Assembly: GCF_020554845.1 (NCBI RefSeq)
Contig: NZ_JAJCIA010000002.1
Location: forward strand, 1 to 64,000
Length of the DNA: 64,000 nt
Source: Blautia faecis
GTDB taxonomy: Bacteria > Bacillota > Clostridia > Lachnospirales > Lachnospiraceae
Reading direction: 5' to 3'
Shown piece after piece: positions 53,595-62,513 of the stretch. Made by a program: the position numbers and the translations under genes. The first letter of the stretch is position 1. Each line of letters begins with the position of its first letter. The notes below the pieces were generated by a model. That model ran no database searches. It worked only from the letters and a program-made list of their open reading frames with translations, and was not told the DNA's origin.

Positions 53595-54578
53595 TTGTAT
53601 GATTATGGTCTTAGCACCCTGACCCAGTATGGAATTGAAGTGAAATCTTCGTCCAGGACCCGGGGAGCATTGGTATGTCGTACAGAACAGGGAATTCTGC
53701 TCCTCAGAGAGTTTCACGGCTCCGAAAAAAAACTGCTTTTTCAGCAGGAAGTGTTAAAAAAACTTTCCCAGGAAGGCTGTCTGGTTGATACTTTTATTGA
53801 AAATCAGGAAGGCTCTTTGGTTACCAGAGATAAGGATAATATTCCCTATACCCTTCAGAACTGGTATGAAGGCAGAGAGTGTGACACCAAGTCCAGGGAA
53901 GATATTATAAGAAGTGTGCAGATTCTGGCAAGGGTACATAAATTTATGAATATGCCTGTGGAGAAAGCCTATATGGCGCGTTCCCTTGCAGATGAATATG
54001 CAAGGCATAATCAGGAAATCCGCAAGATCCGTAAATTTATCCGCCAGAAAGGTGCCAGTGCCAGATTTGAAAAGGAATTTCTGGGCAGTGTACAGTGGTT
54101 TCTGGAAAAAGGGGAAAAAGCACTGGAAATGCTTGTAAAGTCGGACTATGAAAAACTAAGGGACAAGGCGGGCGAAGAGGGGCTTCTATGTCATGGCGAA
54201 TATAACCAGCACAATGTTCTTCTTTGTAAAAATCAGGCTGCTGTGACAAATTTTGGTCACTTCAGCTTTGATGTGCAGATCAGCGACTTGTATTGTTTTA
54301 TGCGAAAAATCCTGGAAAAATATAACTGGGATGTATTTCTGGCCAGACGGATGCTGGAGCAATATGACAAAATACGTCCTATTTCTTCGGAAGAATGGGA
54401 AAACCTGCAAATCCGTTTCACATATCCGGAAAAATACTGGAAACTGGCAAATTACTACTTTTCTCACAACAAAGCATGGATTTCCGGCAAGAATACAGAA
54501 AAGCTGGAAAAGGTAATTGCCCAGAAGAAAATATGGGGGGATTTCCCTGAAAAATGCTTTGGAAAATCCCCTTTCTAG
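53595..54578 (+). CDS. CotS-family spore coat kinase-like protein
   Basis: 327 residues from TTG 53595, preceded at 7 bp by GGGGGG; GTG 53577 is an alternative. The fold is aminoglycoside-phosphotransferase-like: TPYTLQNWYEGREC-type hinge, HGEYNQHNVLL where active kinases have HGDxxxxN, and TNFGHFSFD where they have IDF(D/E). Two catalytic aspartates appear replaced, so it may be a pseudokinase. CotS-type proteins sit in the spore coat. The TAG stop is the CTAG target of the adjoining family B element. Confidence 0.83.
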   Translation: MYDYGLSTLTQYGIEVKSSSRTRGALVCRTEQGILLLREFHGSEKKLLFQQEVLKKLSQEGCLVDTFIENQEGSLVTRDKDNIPYTLQNWYEGRECDTKSREDIIRSVQILARVHKFMNMPVEKAYMARSLADEYARHNQEIRKIRKFIRQKGASARFEKEFLGSVQWFLEKGEKALEMLVKSDYEKLRDKAGEEGLLCHGEYNQHNVLLCKNQAAVTNFGHFSFDVQISDLYCFMRKILEKYNWDVFLARRMLEQYDKIRPISSEEWENLQIRFTYPEKYWKLANYYFSHNKAWISGKNTEKLEKVIAQKKIWGDFPEKCFGKSPF

Positions 54579-54740
54579 AGCGTGTTTGAAAAAGGCTTTC
54601 TGCAAGATGGGTGTCACAATTTGTGGGAGATTTTGTCCGGATGAGGGCGCCGTAGCGGGCTACGGCAACCGAATTCGGGCAAAATCTCCCGCAAAGTGGG
54701 GCGTGCAGCTTGCGGGAATGATTTTTCAAACACGTTCTAG
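54575..54740. mobile_element. Family B miniature element, full length
   Basis: 166 bp from CTAGAGCGTGTTTGAAAAA to TTTTTCAAACACGTTCTAG. Central hairpin GCCGTAGCGGGCTACGGC. It overlaps the cotS-like stop codon and ends 10 bp before the hup promoter -35. Confidence 0.88.
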
Positions 54741-54750
54741 CGCAAAAACC

Positions 54751-54779
54751 TTGACAATACAGGGCAAAAGGTATATATA
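54751..54779 (+). promoter_or_regulatory. Promoter of hup
   Basis: TTGACA, 17 bp, TATATA; strong, 32 bp before the ATG. Confidence 0.85.
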
Positions 54780-54811
54780 TAGATAGAAGAATCTTTAGAG
54801 GAGGAAACACC

Positions 54812-55087
54812 ATGAATAAGACTGAATTAGTAGCAGCTATGGCGAAAGAAACCAATCTGTCCAAGAAGGACGTTGAAGCTGTTTTAAAATCATTCATCGA
54901 CGTTGTATCAGAAGAACTGAAAAAAGGTGAGAAAGTTCAGTTAGTTGGCTTTGGTACATTTGAAGTCAGCGAGAGAGCTGCCAGAGAGGGAAGAAATCCT
55001 CAGACTGGTGAGACCATGAAGATCGAAGCTTCCAAGGCTCCGAAATTTAAAGCTGGTAAAGCTTTAAAAGATATGGTAAACGCATAA
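54812..55087 (+). CDS. hup: HU family DNA-binding protein
   Basis: 91 residues, standard for HU: MNKTELVAAMAKETNLSKKDVE, VQLVGFGTFEVSERAAREGRNPQTGE and the DNA-binding arm, ending FKAGKALKDMVNA. It bends and compacts DNA as a homodimer. AGGAGG lies 7 bp before the ATG. Own promoter and terminator. Confidence 0.98.
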   Translation: MNKTELVAAMAKETNLSKKDVEAVLKSFIDVVSEELKKGEKVQLVGFGTFEVSERAAREGRNPQTGETMKIEASKAPKFKAGKALKDMVNA

Positions 55088-55103
55088 TCGCGTAAGCTTT
55101 TAC

Positions 55104-55132
55104 AGGAGGAACTTTATAGTTCCTCCTTTTTT
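55104..55132 (+). terminator. Terminator of hup
   Basis: AGGAGGAACT/AGTTCCTCCT perfect 10-bp stem, TTAT loop, T-run. The T-run continues into AAACACGCTC, a family B tip. Confidence 0.93.
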
Positions 55133-55159
55133 AAACACGCTCTGATATAGGAGAGTATT

Positions 55160-55399
55160 ATGAGATTAGATAAATTTTTGAAAGTATCCCGCCTTATTAA
55201 GAGAAGAACTGTGGCAAATGAGGCATGTGATGCAGGAAGAGTGCTTGTAAATGATAAGCCGGCCAAGGCTTCTGTTCAGGTGAAGACAGGAGATACTATT
55301 GAGATTCAGTTTGGAAGCCGCAATGTGAAGGTGGAAGTGCTGGATGTGAAAGAGACTGTGAAGAAGGAAGAAGTTGAGAATCTGTACAGGTATGTTTAA
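55160..55399 (+). CDS. rqcP: RqcP, S4-domain ribosome quality-control factor
   Basis: 79 residues of S4 domain: MRLDKFLKVSRLIKRRTVANEACDAGRVLVNDKPAK. RqcP (YabO/Hsp15 homologue) works with RqcH on stalled 50S subunits in C-terminal alanine tailing. Position before yabP-yabQ-divIC matches Bacillus yabO. AGGAG precedes the ATG. A degenerate family A palindrome follows the stop (55403-55430). Confidence 0.93.
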   Translation: MRLDKFLKVSRLIKRRTVANEACDAGRVLVNDKPAKASVQVKTGDTIEIQFGSRNVKVEVLDVKETVKKEEVENLYRYV

Positions 55400-55485
55400 G
55401 AGTTCTGTGAACGAAGGAAACAGTATTACTTAAGCAGGTTCTAATTTTAAAGAAAAATTCATAGATTATCTGTGAACCCACATAT

Positions 55486-55782
55486 TTGGGAGAGAGGGAT
55501 TTGGAAGAAAAGGTTGTGAACATTTCCCATAAGCTGATACTGGATAACAGGAAAGAAGCATCTGTCACAGGTGTGAAGGATGTGATTTCTTTTGATGAAA
55601 AGGAAATCCTTCTTCAGACTGCTGACGGGAAGCTGCAGATTCGCGGCAGCGGGCTTCATGTAAAAGGACTAAACCTGGAAAAAGGAGAAGCTGCTCTTGC
55701 CGGACATGTGGATTCTCTTGTCTATTTGTCTAAAGATTCCCCACGAAAAGAAGAACCATTATTTACAAGGCTGTTCCGTTAA
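55486..55782 (+). CDS. yabP: Sporulation protein YabP
   Basis: 98 residues, start TTG at 55486 or, with a closer GAGAGG, TTG at 55501. VVNISHKLILDNRKEASVTGVKDVISFDEKEILLQT...GSGLHVKGLNLEKG resembles YabP, a mother-cell protein needed for spore cortex formation in Bacillus. Cytoplasmic. Three bases before yabQ. Confidence 0.9.
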   Translation: MGERDLEEKVVNISHKLILDNRKEASVTGVKDVISFDEKEILLQTADGKLQIRGSGLHVKGLNLEKGEAALAGHVDSLVYLSKDSPRKEEPLFTRLFR

Positions 55783-55785
55783 GCT

Positions 55786-56289
55786 ATGAGCATATATATC
55801 TACAATGAGATCTGGCTTTTCGTCCGGGCTTTTGCAGGGGGTGCGGTGCTGATCCTTTGCTACAGCCTGCTTCAGGAAATAAGAAGGCTCATTTTCTGCA
55901 GTCCGGCAGCAGGAGGGATTTTGGACCTTCTTTATTGGGTGTGCGCAGGACTTCTGGTATTTGCAGGAATTTACCGGATCAACCAGGGAATCCTGCGTAG
56001 TTTTCTGTTTTTGGGAATTATATCAGGGGCATTTCTTACATATCTGACAATAAAACCTTTATTTGAAAAAATTTGTTATATAATCCTGGAGGTTCCTGTC
56101 AGATTCGTAAAAAAAACTTCAAAAAAATATATAAATTGGTTGCTATTTTTTTGTAAACGTTGTAAAATTTTAGTTAAGCAATCTGCAAATCAGTACAAAA
56201 ATAGTACCAGAAATCGTTTGCAGATGAGAAGAGGCAGGAAGTTTGGGAAAATCAGGGAAAAAACGAAGAAAAAAGACAATAGGGTATAA
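55786..56289 (+). CDS. yabQ: Spore cortex biosynthesis protein YabQ
   Basis: 167 residues. Three hydrophobic segments in the first about 105 residues (VRAFAGGAVLILCYSLLQE, LLYWVCAGLLVFAGIYRI, SFLFLGIISGAFLTYL), then a long basic cytoplasmic tail. Identified by topology and its place after yabP. It is needed for cortex synthesis. Its 3' end overlaps divIC by 47 bp. Confidence 0.9.
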   Translation: MSIYIYNEIWLFVRAFAGGAVLILCYSLLQEIRRLIFCSPAAGGILDLLYWVCAGLLVFAGIYRINQGILRSFLFLGIISGAFLTYLTIKPLFEKICYIILEVPVRFVKKTSKKYINWLLFFCKRCKILVKQSANQYKNSTRNRLQMRRGRKFGKIREKTKKKDNRV

Positions 56290-56557
56290 TCATCTCGGGA
56301 TGTTCGGTATTTCTCTGATCGTTCTGATTCTGATTCTGACGCTTATGGCACAGAGCCGGGACCTTAAGGAATCTCTTGCCGGCTATGAGACCAGGGCAGA
56401 GGCATTAAGCCAGCAGATTGAGGAAGAGCAGGCGCGCACTCAGGAGATTGAAGATCTGAAGCAGTATATGCTCACGGATGAGTACGCAGAGCAGGCCGCC
56501 AGAGAGAAGCTGGGTCTTGTGAAGGAGAATGAGATTATTTTTCAGGAGGAGAAATAA
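56243..56557 (+). CDS. divIC: Septum formation initiator DivIC/FtsB
   Basis: 104 residues from TTG 56243 with AGGAAG close upstream. A basic head, one membrane segment (about 21-36) and a coiled coil (about 40-72, LKESLAGYETRAEALSQQIEEEQ) followed by the conserved YAEQAAREKLGLVKENEIIF. DivIC links FtsL and DivIB in the divisome. It starts inside yabQ in another frame. Confidence 0.92.
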   Translation: MGKSGKKRRKKTIGYNHLGMFGISLIVLILILTLMAQSRDLKESLAGYETRAEALSQQIEEEQARTQEIEDLKQYMLTDEYAEQAAREKLGLVKENEIIFQEEK

Positions 56558-56621
56558 GGTTCTGGGAAAAACGAAGTTTGGAAGTTTCTGACGATATATT
56601 TTTCAATATGGTCGTCTTTGT

Positions 56622-56654
56622 TTGACATATATTTTCATACCTGTCCCCTATAAT
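56622..56654 (+). promoter_or_regulatory. Spo0A-type sigma-A promoter of spoIIE (21-bp spacer)
   Basis: TTGACA at 56622-56627 and TATAAT at 56649-56654 are separated by 21 bp. Bacillus spoIIE and spoIIG promoters have the same anomaly (21-22 bp) and need Spo0A bound over the -35 region. The -35 here reads TTTGACA, close to the 0A box TTCGACA. Confidence 0.72.
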
Positions 56655-56736
56655 AGGCATAAGGTGCTGCCGAAGGTGATGTAAATGCAGCATTCCTTTG
56701 CAAAAACAAGGGCAGCAGTTAAAGACTACATGAACA

Positions 56737-56787
56737 GTGGGGCGTGCAGCTTGCGGGAATGCTTTTTCAAACAGGCTCTGGCACTGT
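56737..56787. repeat. Half family B element in the spoIIE leader
   Basis: Matches the family B right half (GGGGCGTGCAGCTTGCGGGA, then TTTTTCAAACAGGCTCT). The left half is absent. A CTGCC/GGCAG hairpin lies just upstream (56668-56715). Confidence 0.7.
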
Positions 56788-56812
56788 AAGGCTGTAAAGG
56801 GGAGGGGAGAAT

Positions 56813-58300
56813 ATGCAGGAATGGATAATTGCCATGCTCGTGATCAGTGTGCTGCTGGTGCTGCGGGACATGGCAAAAGTTTTTTTCAGGGGAAGAAGTT
56901 TCCTTAAGGCAGAGCAGCCGGCCGAAGAGAAAAATCCCCAGAAGGAGAAGGTGGAGCGGTATGCTGCTTCTTTTCGGAAGCTTGCAGACAGCTTTTATGG
57001 ATTACCCTACCGAAAAGACTATTTAAGCAACGGCCAGGTGGATGGAATCATAAGGGAGACCTGTGATGAGATATGCAGCCACTGTTATCAGCGGGAAATC
57101 TGCTGGGGCACCCAGTCGCAGGAAATGTACAGAGGAAGCGAGCGGATGATTCGTTCCATGGAGGAGGGAAATCAGGAGAAAATACAGGAGACAAAAAGCG
57201 ACTGGATGAGTGTATGCAGTCGTTTTTCCCAGTATTATGAGACACTTGGTAACTCTTATATGAGGGAGCGGCAGAAGCTGATATGGGACAACCGGATGAT
57301 CGAAAGCCGCCTTGCCGTGGCACAGCAACTCCAGGAGATGTCCAGAATCATGGATATGGTGGCAGAAGACCTGTACGACATTTCCATTGCGGATCCTCAG
57401 CTTATGACGGAATTGCAGAAGATTCTCAGGAAGCGTCATATTGTGGTGAAGCAGGTCTGGGTGATGGATAAGGTGGAAGGAAGACGTGAGATTTTTCTTA
57501 CCATGCGTGCCAGAAGCGGGCAGTGCATTTCTGTTAATGAGGTGGCACAGCTTTTGTCTCAGGAATTCGGAACTCCCATGGCGGCAGCAGGAGGAAGAAG
57601 AATTGTAAATGGAGAATACCATACGGTTCATTTTGTGGAGGATGTAAGCTATCAGGTACTTTACGGAGTGGCAAAGCTGACCAAGGAAATGGAGAAGGTT
57701 TCCGGAGACAATTATATTTGCAGACAGGAAGAGGCAGGCCGTTTTGTAATGTGTCTTTCTGATGGAATGGGCTCCGGGGTGGAGGCATGCCGGGAAAGCG
57801 AGGAAGTGGTAGAACTTCTGGAACAATTTCTGGAATCCGGTTTTACCCAGGAGACGGCGGCGAAAATGGTGAACTCTGCTCTTGTGATGAAGGGACAGGA
57901 AGGGATTTTTTCAACAGTGGACATCTGCGCAGTGGATTTATATACGGGAATCTGTAACTTCCTGAAAGCGGGGGCTTCCGCCACTTTTATCAAAAGGGAT
58001 CACTGGGTGGAGGCCATTTCTTCAGAGAGTCTGGCGGCAGGGCTGATACAGCAGGTGGATTTTGAAACATCTTCAAGGAAGCTGTATCACGGGGATTATC
58101 TGATCATGATGACAGATGGCGTCTTGGATGCGCTGCCTGCCATGCGGGAGGAGGAGACCATGAAAGAAATCATTATGGATATCCATGAAGAGACTCCCAA
58201 GGAGATGAGCCGGGGGATTCTGGAGCGGGTGCTGGGATACAGCGATTACTGCGCCAGGGATGATATGACGGTTCTTGTAGCTGGAATGTGGAAGAAATAG
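56813..58300 (+). CDS. spoIIE: Stage II sporulation protein E (SpoIIE-type PP2C phosphatase), short form
   Basis: 495 residues. Only one membrane segment (about 5-21) precedes a regulatory region with a Cys-rich stretch (CDEICSHCYQREICWG, about 83-98) and a PP2C domain (from about 290): LSDGMGSGVEA, VDICAVDLYTG, MMTDGVLDA and RDDMTVLVAGMW. SpoIIE normally has about ten N-terminal membrane segments and over 700 residues; these are missing here. It dephosphorylates SpoIIAA in the forespore to activate sigma F. Preceded by divIC, as in other clostridia. Confidence 0.9.
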   Translation: MQEWIIAMLVISVLLVLRDMAKVFFRGRSFLKAEQPAEEKNPQKEKVERYAASFRKLADSFYGLPYRKDYLSNGQVDGIIRETCDEICSHCYQREICWGTQSQEMYRGSERMIRSMEEGNQEKIQETKSDWMSVCSRFSQYYETLGNSYMRERQKLIWDNRMIESRLAVAQQLQEMSRIMDMVAEDLYDISIADPQLMTELQKILRKRHIVVKQVWVMDKVEGRREIFLTMRARSGQCISVNEVAQLLSQEFGTPMAAAGGRRIVNGEYHTVHFVEDVSYQVLYGVAKLTKEMEKVSGDNYICRQEEAGRFVMCLSDGMGSGVEACRESEEVVELLEQFLESGFTQETAAKMVNSALVMKGQEGIFSTVDICAVDLYTGICNFLKAGASATFIKRDHWVEAISSESLAAGLIQQVDFETSSRKLYHGDYLIMMTDGVLDALPAMREEETMKEIIMDIHEETPKEMSRGILERVLGYSDYCARDDMTVLVAGMWKK

Positions 58301-58420
58301 AATGATTATTTTTGAGTAAAAAACAGATATGGAATCATATGAGCATATGAATATGTTTGAAAGAAGTAATATTGTTACGGTTCACGAAAGAATCAGTAAC
58401 GTATCAGAGGCAGAGCTAGT

Positions 58421-59956
58421 ATGTATCAGAAAGTGAAAGCATATATGAAAGAACATGGCATGGTAGTGGATGGGGATGTGGTCCTTGCCGGAGTTTCCGG
58501 AGGAGGAGACTCCATGGCTATGCTGGAAATGTTAAAAAGATATCAGGCTGAAGCAACTTTTTCGCTGTGTGCGGTACATGTGCATCATGGAATCCGCGGC
58601 GAGGAAGCTGACCGGGATGAAAGAGTAGTAAGAGAGACCTGCGAAAAATGGACGATTCCTTTTTTATCCTATCATTACCCGGTACCGGAGCTTGCAAAGA
58701 AATGGAAAATGGGACTGGAAGAGACAGGAAGAAAAGTCAGACAGGATGCGTTTTCCAGGGCAGAAGCTGATTATTTTGGAAAATCAGAAACGGCTGACCT
58801 CCAGGGTGGGGGAAGAGTCTTTGCCGCCAGAGAAGGAAAATTACGGATCCGTATTGCTCTGGCCCACAATGAAAATGATGTGGCGGAAACTTTGCTCCAC
58901 AATCTTTGCAGAGGAACGGGGCTGAAAGGTCTGGCTTCTATTTTGCCGGTGCGGGATGAAATTATTCGGCCCATTTTGTGTTTAAATAAACAGGAAATTG
59001 TCAATTATTTAATAAAAGAACAGATTCCCTATGTAACAGACAGTACCAATCTTACAGATGATTATACAAGAAATAAGATCAGACATCAGATATTGCCTAT
59101 TCTGGAAGAACAGGTGAATGCTTCTGCTGTCCGCCATATGGCGGAGACGGCCAGTCTTGTTAGTCAGGCAGAGGAGTATTTGTCCCGTCAGGGAGAACGC
59201 CTTGTGAAAAAGTATGGGGAAAACAGGGAGCGGGGAATTTTCCTGTCAGAAGCATTCTGGCGAGATGAGCCTGCCATAGCTTCTTACGGAGTGCTTCAGG
59301 TTTTTGAAGACCTGGCTGGGAAACGTAAGGATTTTACAGCTGCTCATGTAAAAAGTGTGGAGAGCCTTCTGAAGCTTCAGGTGGGACGACGGATCAATCT
59401 GCCTTATGATCTGGCGGCGCTTCGAACTTATGGAGGAATTTTACTGGGAGAAAGACAATTACTGGGAATGTCAGATAGAAATCTAAGTTCAAAAGAGTAC
59501 GATCCAGTGAAAGCTGAAAAAAATCAGGAGAGGAATGCACTGCAAAAAAGTGTCCAGTTGAGTAAAAAGGAGCTGGAAACTGCTTGTGAACAGGTACTTT
59601 TTACAGATAATGTTTTTTATCTGAAAATATTTTCTAATGAAGGCCAGAAGATTGAAGAAAAAAAGTATACGAAATGGCTGGATTATGATAAAATAAAACA
59701 GGAATTGTCCATCCGGACCAGACAGCCGGGAGATTTTCTCATTGTAGATGACAAAGGGAGCAGCAAGAAGCTGAACCGTTATTTTATAGATGAGAAGATC
59801 CCATCAGAGGAAAGAGACAGCATCTTGCTTCTATGTACCGGCTCTGAGGTTTTGTGGGTGGTGGGAGGCAGAATAAATGAGAATTATAAAATAGCTCCCA
59901 GAACCAGGAGAATATTGGAAATACAATACCAAGGAGGAAAAGATAATCATGAGTGA
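58421..59956 (+). CDS. tilS: tRNA(Ile)-lysidine synthetase
   Basis: 511 residues. PP-loop AGVSGGGDSMAML (about residues 24-36), HVHHGIRGEEADRDE, LAHNENDVAETLLHNLCRGTGLKGL and TNLTDDYTRNKIRH are typical. C-terminal TilS domain with RTRQPGDF and KLNRYFIDEKIP. It puts lysidine on the AUA-decoding tRNA-Ile. It overlaps hpt by 8 bp, the classic tilS-hpt-ftsH order. Confidence 0.96.
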   Translation: MYQKVKAYMKEHGMVVDGDVVLAGVSGGGDSMAMLEMLKRYQAEATFSLCAVHVHHGIRGEEADRDERVVRETCEKWTIPFLSYHYPVPELAKKWKMGLEETGRKVRQDAFSRAEADYFGKSETADLQGGGRVFAAREGKLRIRIALAHNENDVAETLLHNLCRGTGLKGLASILPVRDEIIRPILCLNKQEIVNYLIKEQIPYVTDSTNLTDDYTRNKIRHQILPILEEQVNASAVRHMAETASLVSQAEEYLSRQGERLVKKYGENRERGIFLSEAFWRDEPAIASYGVLQVFEDLAGKRKDFTAAHVKSVESLLKLQVGRRINLPYDLAALRTYGGILLGERQLLGMSDRNLSSKEYDPVKAEKNQERNALQKSVQLSKKELETACEQVLFTDNVFYLKIFSNEGQKIEEKKYTKWLDYDKIKQELSIRTRQPGDFLIVDDKGSSKKLNRYFIDEKIPSEERDSILLLCTGSEVLWVVGGRINENYKIAPRTRRILEIQYQGGKDNHE

Positions 59957-60476
59957 AAAAATCAGAGTTTTACTGGATGAGGAGACTGTGGAGAAGCGTA
60001 TCTGCGAAGTAGCAGCCCAGATCAGCGAAGAGTACAAGGGAAAAGAAATCCACATGATCTGCGTTCTTAAGGGCGGAGTATTTTTCATGTGTGAGCTTGC
60101 CAAGAGAATCACAGTGCCGGTAACTCTTGACTTCATGTCTGTTTCCAGTTATGGAGATGACACCAAATCAAGCGGAGTTGTAAAGATCGTCAAGGATCTG
60201 GATCAGCCTCTTGAAGATAAAGAAGTTCTTGTTGTGGAGGATATTATTGATTCCGGAAGAACCTTAAGCTATCTGCTGGACGTTCTGAAGAGACGTAATC
60301 CAAACAGCGTGAGACTTTGCACCTTGTTGGACAAACCGGACCGCAGAGTGGTAAAAGGGGTTGATGTGGATTATTGCTGCTTCAATATTCCAGATGAGTT
60401 TGTTGTGGGCTATGGTCTTGACTATGCCCAGAAATACAGAAATCTGCCATACATCGGAGTGGTAGAGTTCGAATGA
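59949..60476 (+). CDS. hpt: Hypoxanthine phosphoribosyltransferase
   Basis: 175 residues. PRPP-binding motif VLVVEDIIDSGRTLSYLL, VLKGGVFFMCELAKRI near the front, and VGYGLDYAQKYRNLPYIGV at the end. It salvages hypoxanthine and guanine. AAGGAGG lies 9 bp before the ATG. Coupled to tilS by overlap; ftsH follows after 16 bp. Confidence 0.97.
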   Translation: MSEKIRVLLDEETVEKRICEVAAQISEEYKGKEIHMICVLKGGVFFMCELAKRITVPVTLDFMSVSSYGDDTKSSGVVKIVKDLDQPLEDKEVLVVEDIIDSGRTLSYLLDVLKRRNPNSVRLCTLLDKPDRRVVKGVDVDYCCFNIPDEFVVGYGLDYAQKYRNLPYIGVVEFE

Positions 60477-60492
60477 AAGGAGAATTATACAA

Positions 60493-62343
60493 GTGAATAA
60501 GCAGTCAGGCAGAATTGGCTTGTATCTTGTCCTGATCGTAGCTTTGATCGCAGGTTACCTGTATCTGAACAATCAGGCAGCTGTCCAGAGTGATTATACT
60601 TATGGACAGCTGGAGCAGGCAGTGACAGACGGAAAGGTGACCAGTGCCACGATCCATCAGAACAGTGAGGTTCCAACAGGTTCTGTGATCGTGAATATAA
60701 GCGGCGAGGGACAGAAGCGTATTTATGTGGCAGATGTAAATGAGGCAGAGCAGCTTCTTCGAGAGAGCGGGCTTGATCCTGCTGTTGAGGATGTGCCGAA
60801 GCAGAGTGTATTTATGAACTCTGTTTTCCCGGTACTTCTTACCTGTGGTCTTATCATCTTCCTCATGCTGATGATGAACCGCCAGATGTCAGGTGGGGGT
60901 GGTGGCACCAATGCCAAGATGATGAATTTCGGCAAAAGCAGGGCGAGAATGTCCATGCCGGATGATAAGAAAGTGACTTTCCAGAACGTAGCGGGCCTGG
61001 AGGAAGAGAAAGAAGAACTGAAGGAGGTTGTAGATTTCCTGAAGGATCCCCAGAAGTATACCAAGGTGGGGGCCAGAATCCCGAAAGGAGTTATCCTTGT
61101 AGGACCTCCAGGAACTGGTAAGACGCTTCTGGCCAAGGCTGTTGCCGGGGAAGCGGGCGTTCCGTTTTTCTCCATTTCCGGTTCTGATTTTGTGGAAATG
61201 TTTGTTGGTGTAGGTGCTTCCCGTGTAAGAGATCTTTTCGAAGAGGGCAAGCGTCACGCACCTTGTATCATCTTTATTGATGAGATCGATGCTGTTGCAA
61301 GACAGCGTGGAACCGGCATGGGAGGCGGTCATGATGAAAGGGAACAGACTCTGAACCAGCTTCTTGTAGAGATGGATGGATTCGGGGTAAATGAAGGCAT
61401 TATCGTAATGGCCGCTACCAACCGTGTGGATATTCTGGATCCTGCAATTCTTCGTCCGGGACGTTTTGACCGCAAGGTTGGCGTAGGTCGTCCGGATATT
61501 AAAGGAAGGGAAGAAATCCTCCATGTTCATGCCAAGGATAAACCTCTTGGCGAGGATGTAGACCTGAAACAGATCGCTCAGACTACAGCTGGATTTACAG
61601 GTGCAGATCTTGAGAACCTGATGAATGAGGCGGCTATTGCTGCAGCCAGAAAAGGTCATGTATTTATTTGCCAGAAAGATATTAAGAATGCCTTTATCAA
61701 GGTTGGCATCGGTGCAGAGAAAAAGAGCAAGGTGATCTCCGAGAAGGAGAAAAGGATCACCGCTTATCATGAGGCAGGCCATGCAATCTTGTTCCATGTG
61801 CTGCCGGATATGGAGCCTGTTTACACCATTTCCATTATCCCTACCGGAATGGGAGCAGCCGGCTATACCATGCCTCTTCCAGAGAATGACGAAATATTTA
61901 ATACTAAGGGTAAAATGCTCCAGGATATTACCACACTTCTTGGAGGACGTGTGGCAGAGGAGCTGATTTTCGGCGATATTACAACTGGTGCATCCAACGA
62001 TATCAAGCGGGCTACCAGCGAAGCAAGAGCTATGGTGACCAAGTATGGTATGTCCGATAAGATTGGACTGATCTCCTATGGAGATGATGACGATGAGGTA
62101 TTTATTGGACGAGATCTGGCGCACACCCGCGGTTACAGCGAGGATGTTGCCAAGGCAATTGACAGTGAGATTCACAGTATCATTGAGGAGTGTCATGACA
62201 ATGCGAAGAAGATTATTTCTGAGCATATGGAGGTTCTTCATGGCTGTGCCAAGCTCCTTCTCGAGAAGGAAAAAGTTCATCGGGATGAATTTGAAGCACT
62301 TTTTACAATGGAAAAATCGGGTGAATCAAATGAAAGTATATAA
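60493..62343 (+). CDS. ftsH: ATP-dependent zinc metalloprotease FtsH
   Basis: 616 residues from GTG 60493 with AAAGGAG 11 bp upstream. Two membrane segments (about 8-25 and 108-126) flank a small outer domain; AAA+ with GPPGTGKT (about 204-211), [13 protein letters not shown] and the arginine fingers in [15 protein letters not shown]; protease domain with HEAGH at about residue 426 and a third ligand in the [21 protein letters not shown] region. It degrades membrane and regulatory proteins as a hexamer. Confidence 0.98.
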   Translation: MNKQSGRIGLYLVLIVALIAGYLYLNNQAAVQSDYTYGQLEQAVTDGKVTSATIHQNSEVPTGSVIVNISGEGQKRIYVADVNEAEQLLRESGLDPAVEDVPKQSVFMNSVFPVLLTCGLIIFLMLMMNRQMSGGGGGTNAKMMNFGKSRARMSMPDDKKVTFQNVAGLEEEKEELKEVVDFLKDPQKYTKVGARIPKGVILVGPPGTGKTLLAKAVAGEAGVPFFSISGSDFVEMFVGVGASRVRDLFEEGKRHAPCIIFIDEIDAVARQRGTGMGGGHDEREQTLNQLLVEMDGFGVNEGIIVMAATNRVDILDPAILRPGRFDRKVGVGRPDIKGREEILHVHAKDKPLGEDVDLKQIAQTTAGFTGADLENLMNEAAIAAARKGHVFICQKDIKNAFIKVGIGAEKKSKVISEKEKRITAYHEAGHAILFHVLPDMEPVYTISIIPTGMGAAGYTMPLPENDEIFNTKGKMLQDITTLLGGRVAEELIFGDITTGASNDIKRATSEARAMVTKYGMSDKIGLISYGDDDDEVFIGRDLAHTRGYSEDVAKAIDSEIHSIIEECHDNAKKIISEHMEVLHGCAKLLLEKEKVHRDEFEALFTMEKSGESNESI

Positions 62344-62481
62344 CATGCACAAAAAATAATAGTGATTTTTGTGAAGTTTGTGCACACTTTTTGGTGGACA
62401 CATGGTACTATATACATCGTAAAAACCCCCCAATACATTATATAGTTTTTGCTACACCCCATAAGAAGAAATACCTTCTCC

Positions 62482-62513
62482 AAAAAAGACAGCTTTTACC
62501 GGCTGTCTTTTTT
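62482..62513. terminator. Terminator after ftsH
   Basis: AAAAAAGACAGC and GCTGTCTTTTTT with an 8-nt loop. The remainder of the 62344-62685 gap contains an AT-rich stretch with CCCCCC and CACCCC runs and a family B-like tip (ATCGTGTTTGAAA, about 62539); no gene seen. Confidence 0.88.

Noticed and set aside
58379..58405. Family A-like palindrome GTTACGGTTCAC...CAGTAAC before tilS with target duplication
   Set aside because: The palindrome is recognisable, but flanking 8-mers (GTAATATT and GTATCAGA) do not match, so no duplication is claimed.
60889..62280. 463-codon frame opposite ftsH
   Set aside because: Antisense shadow of ftsH.
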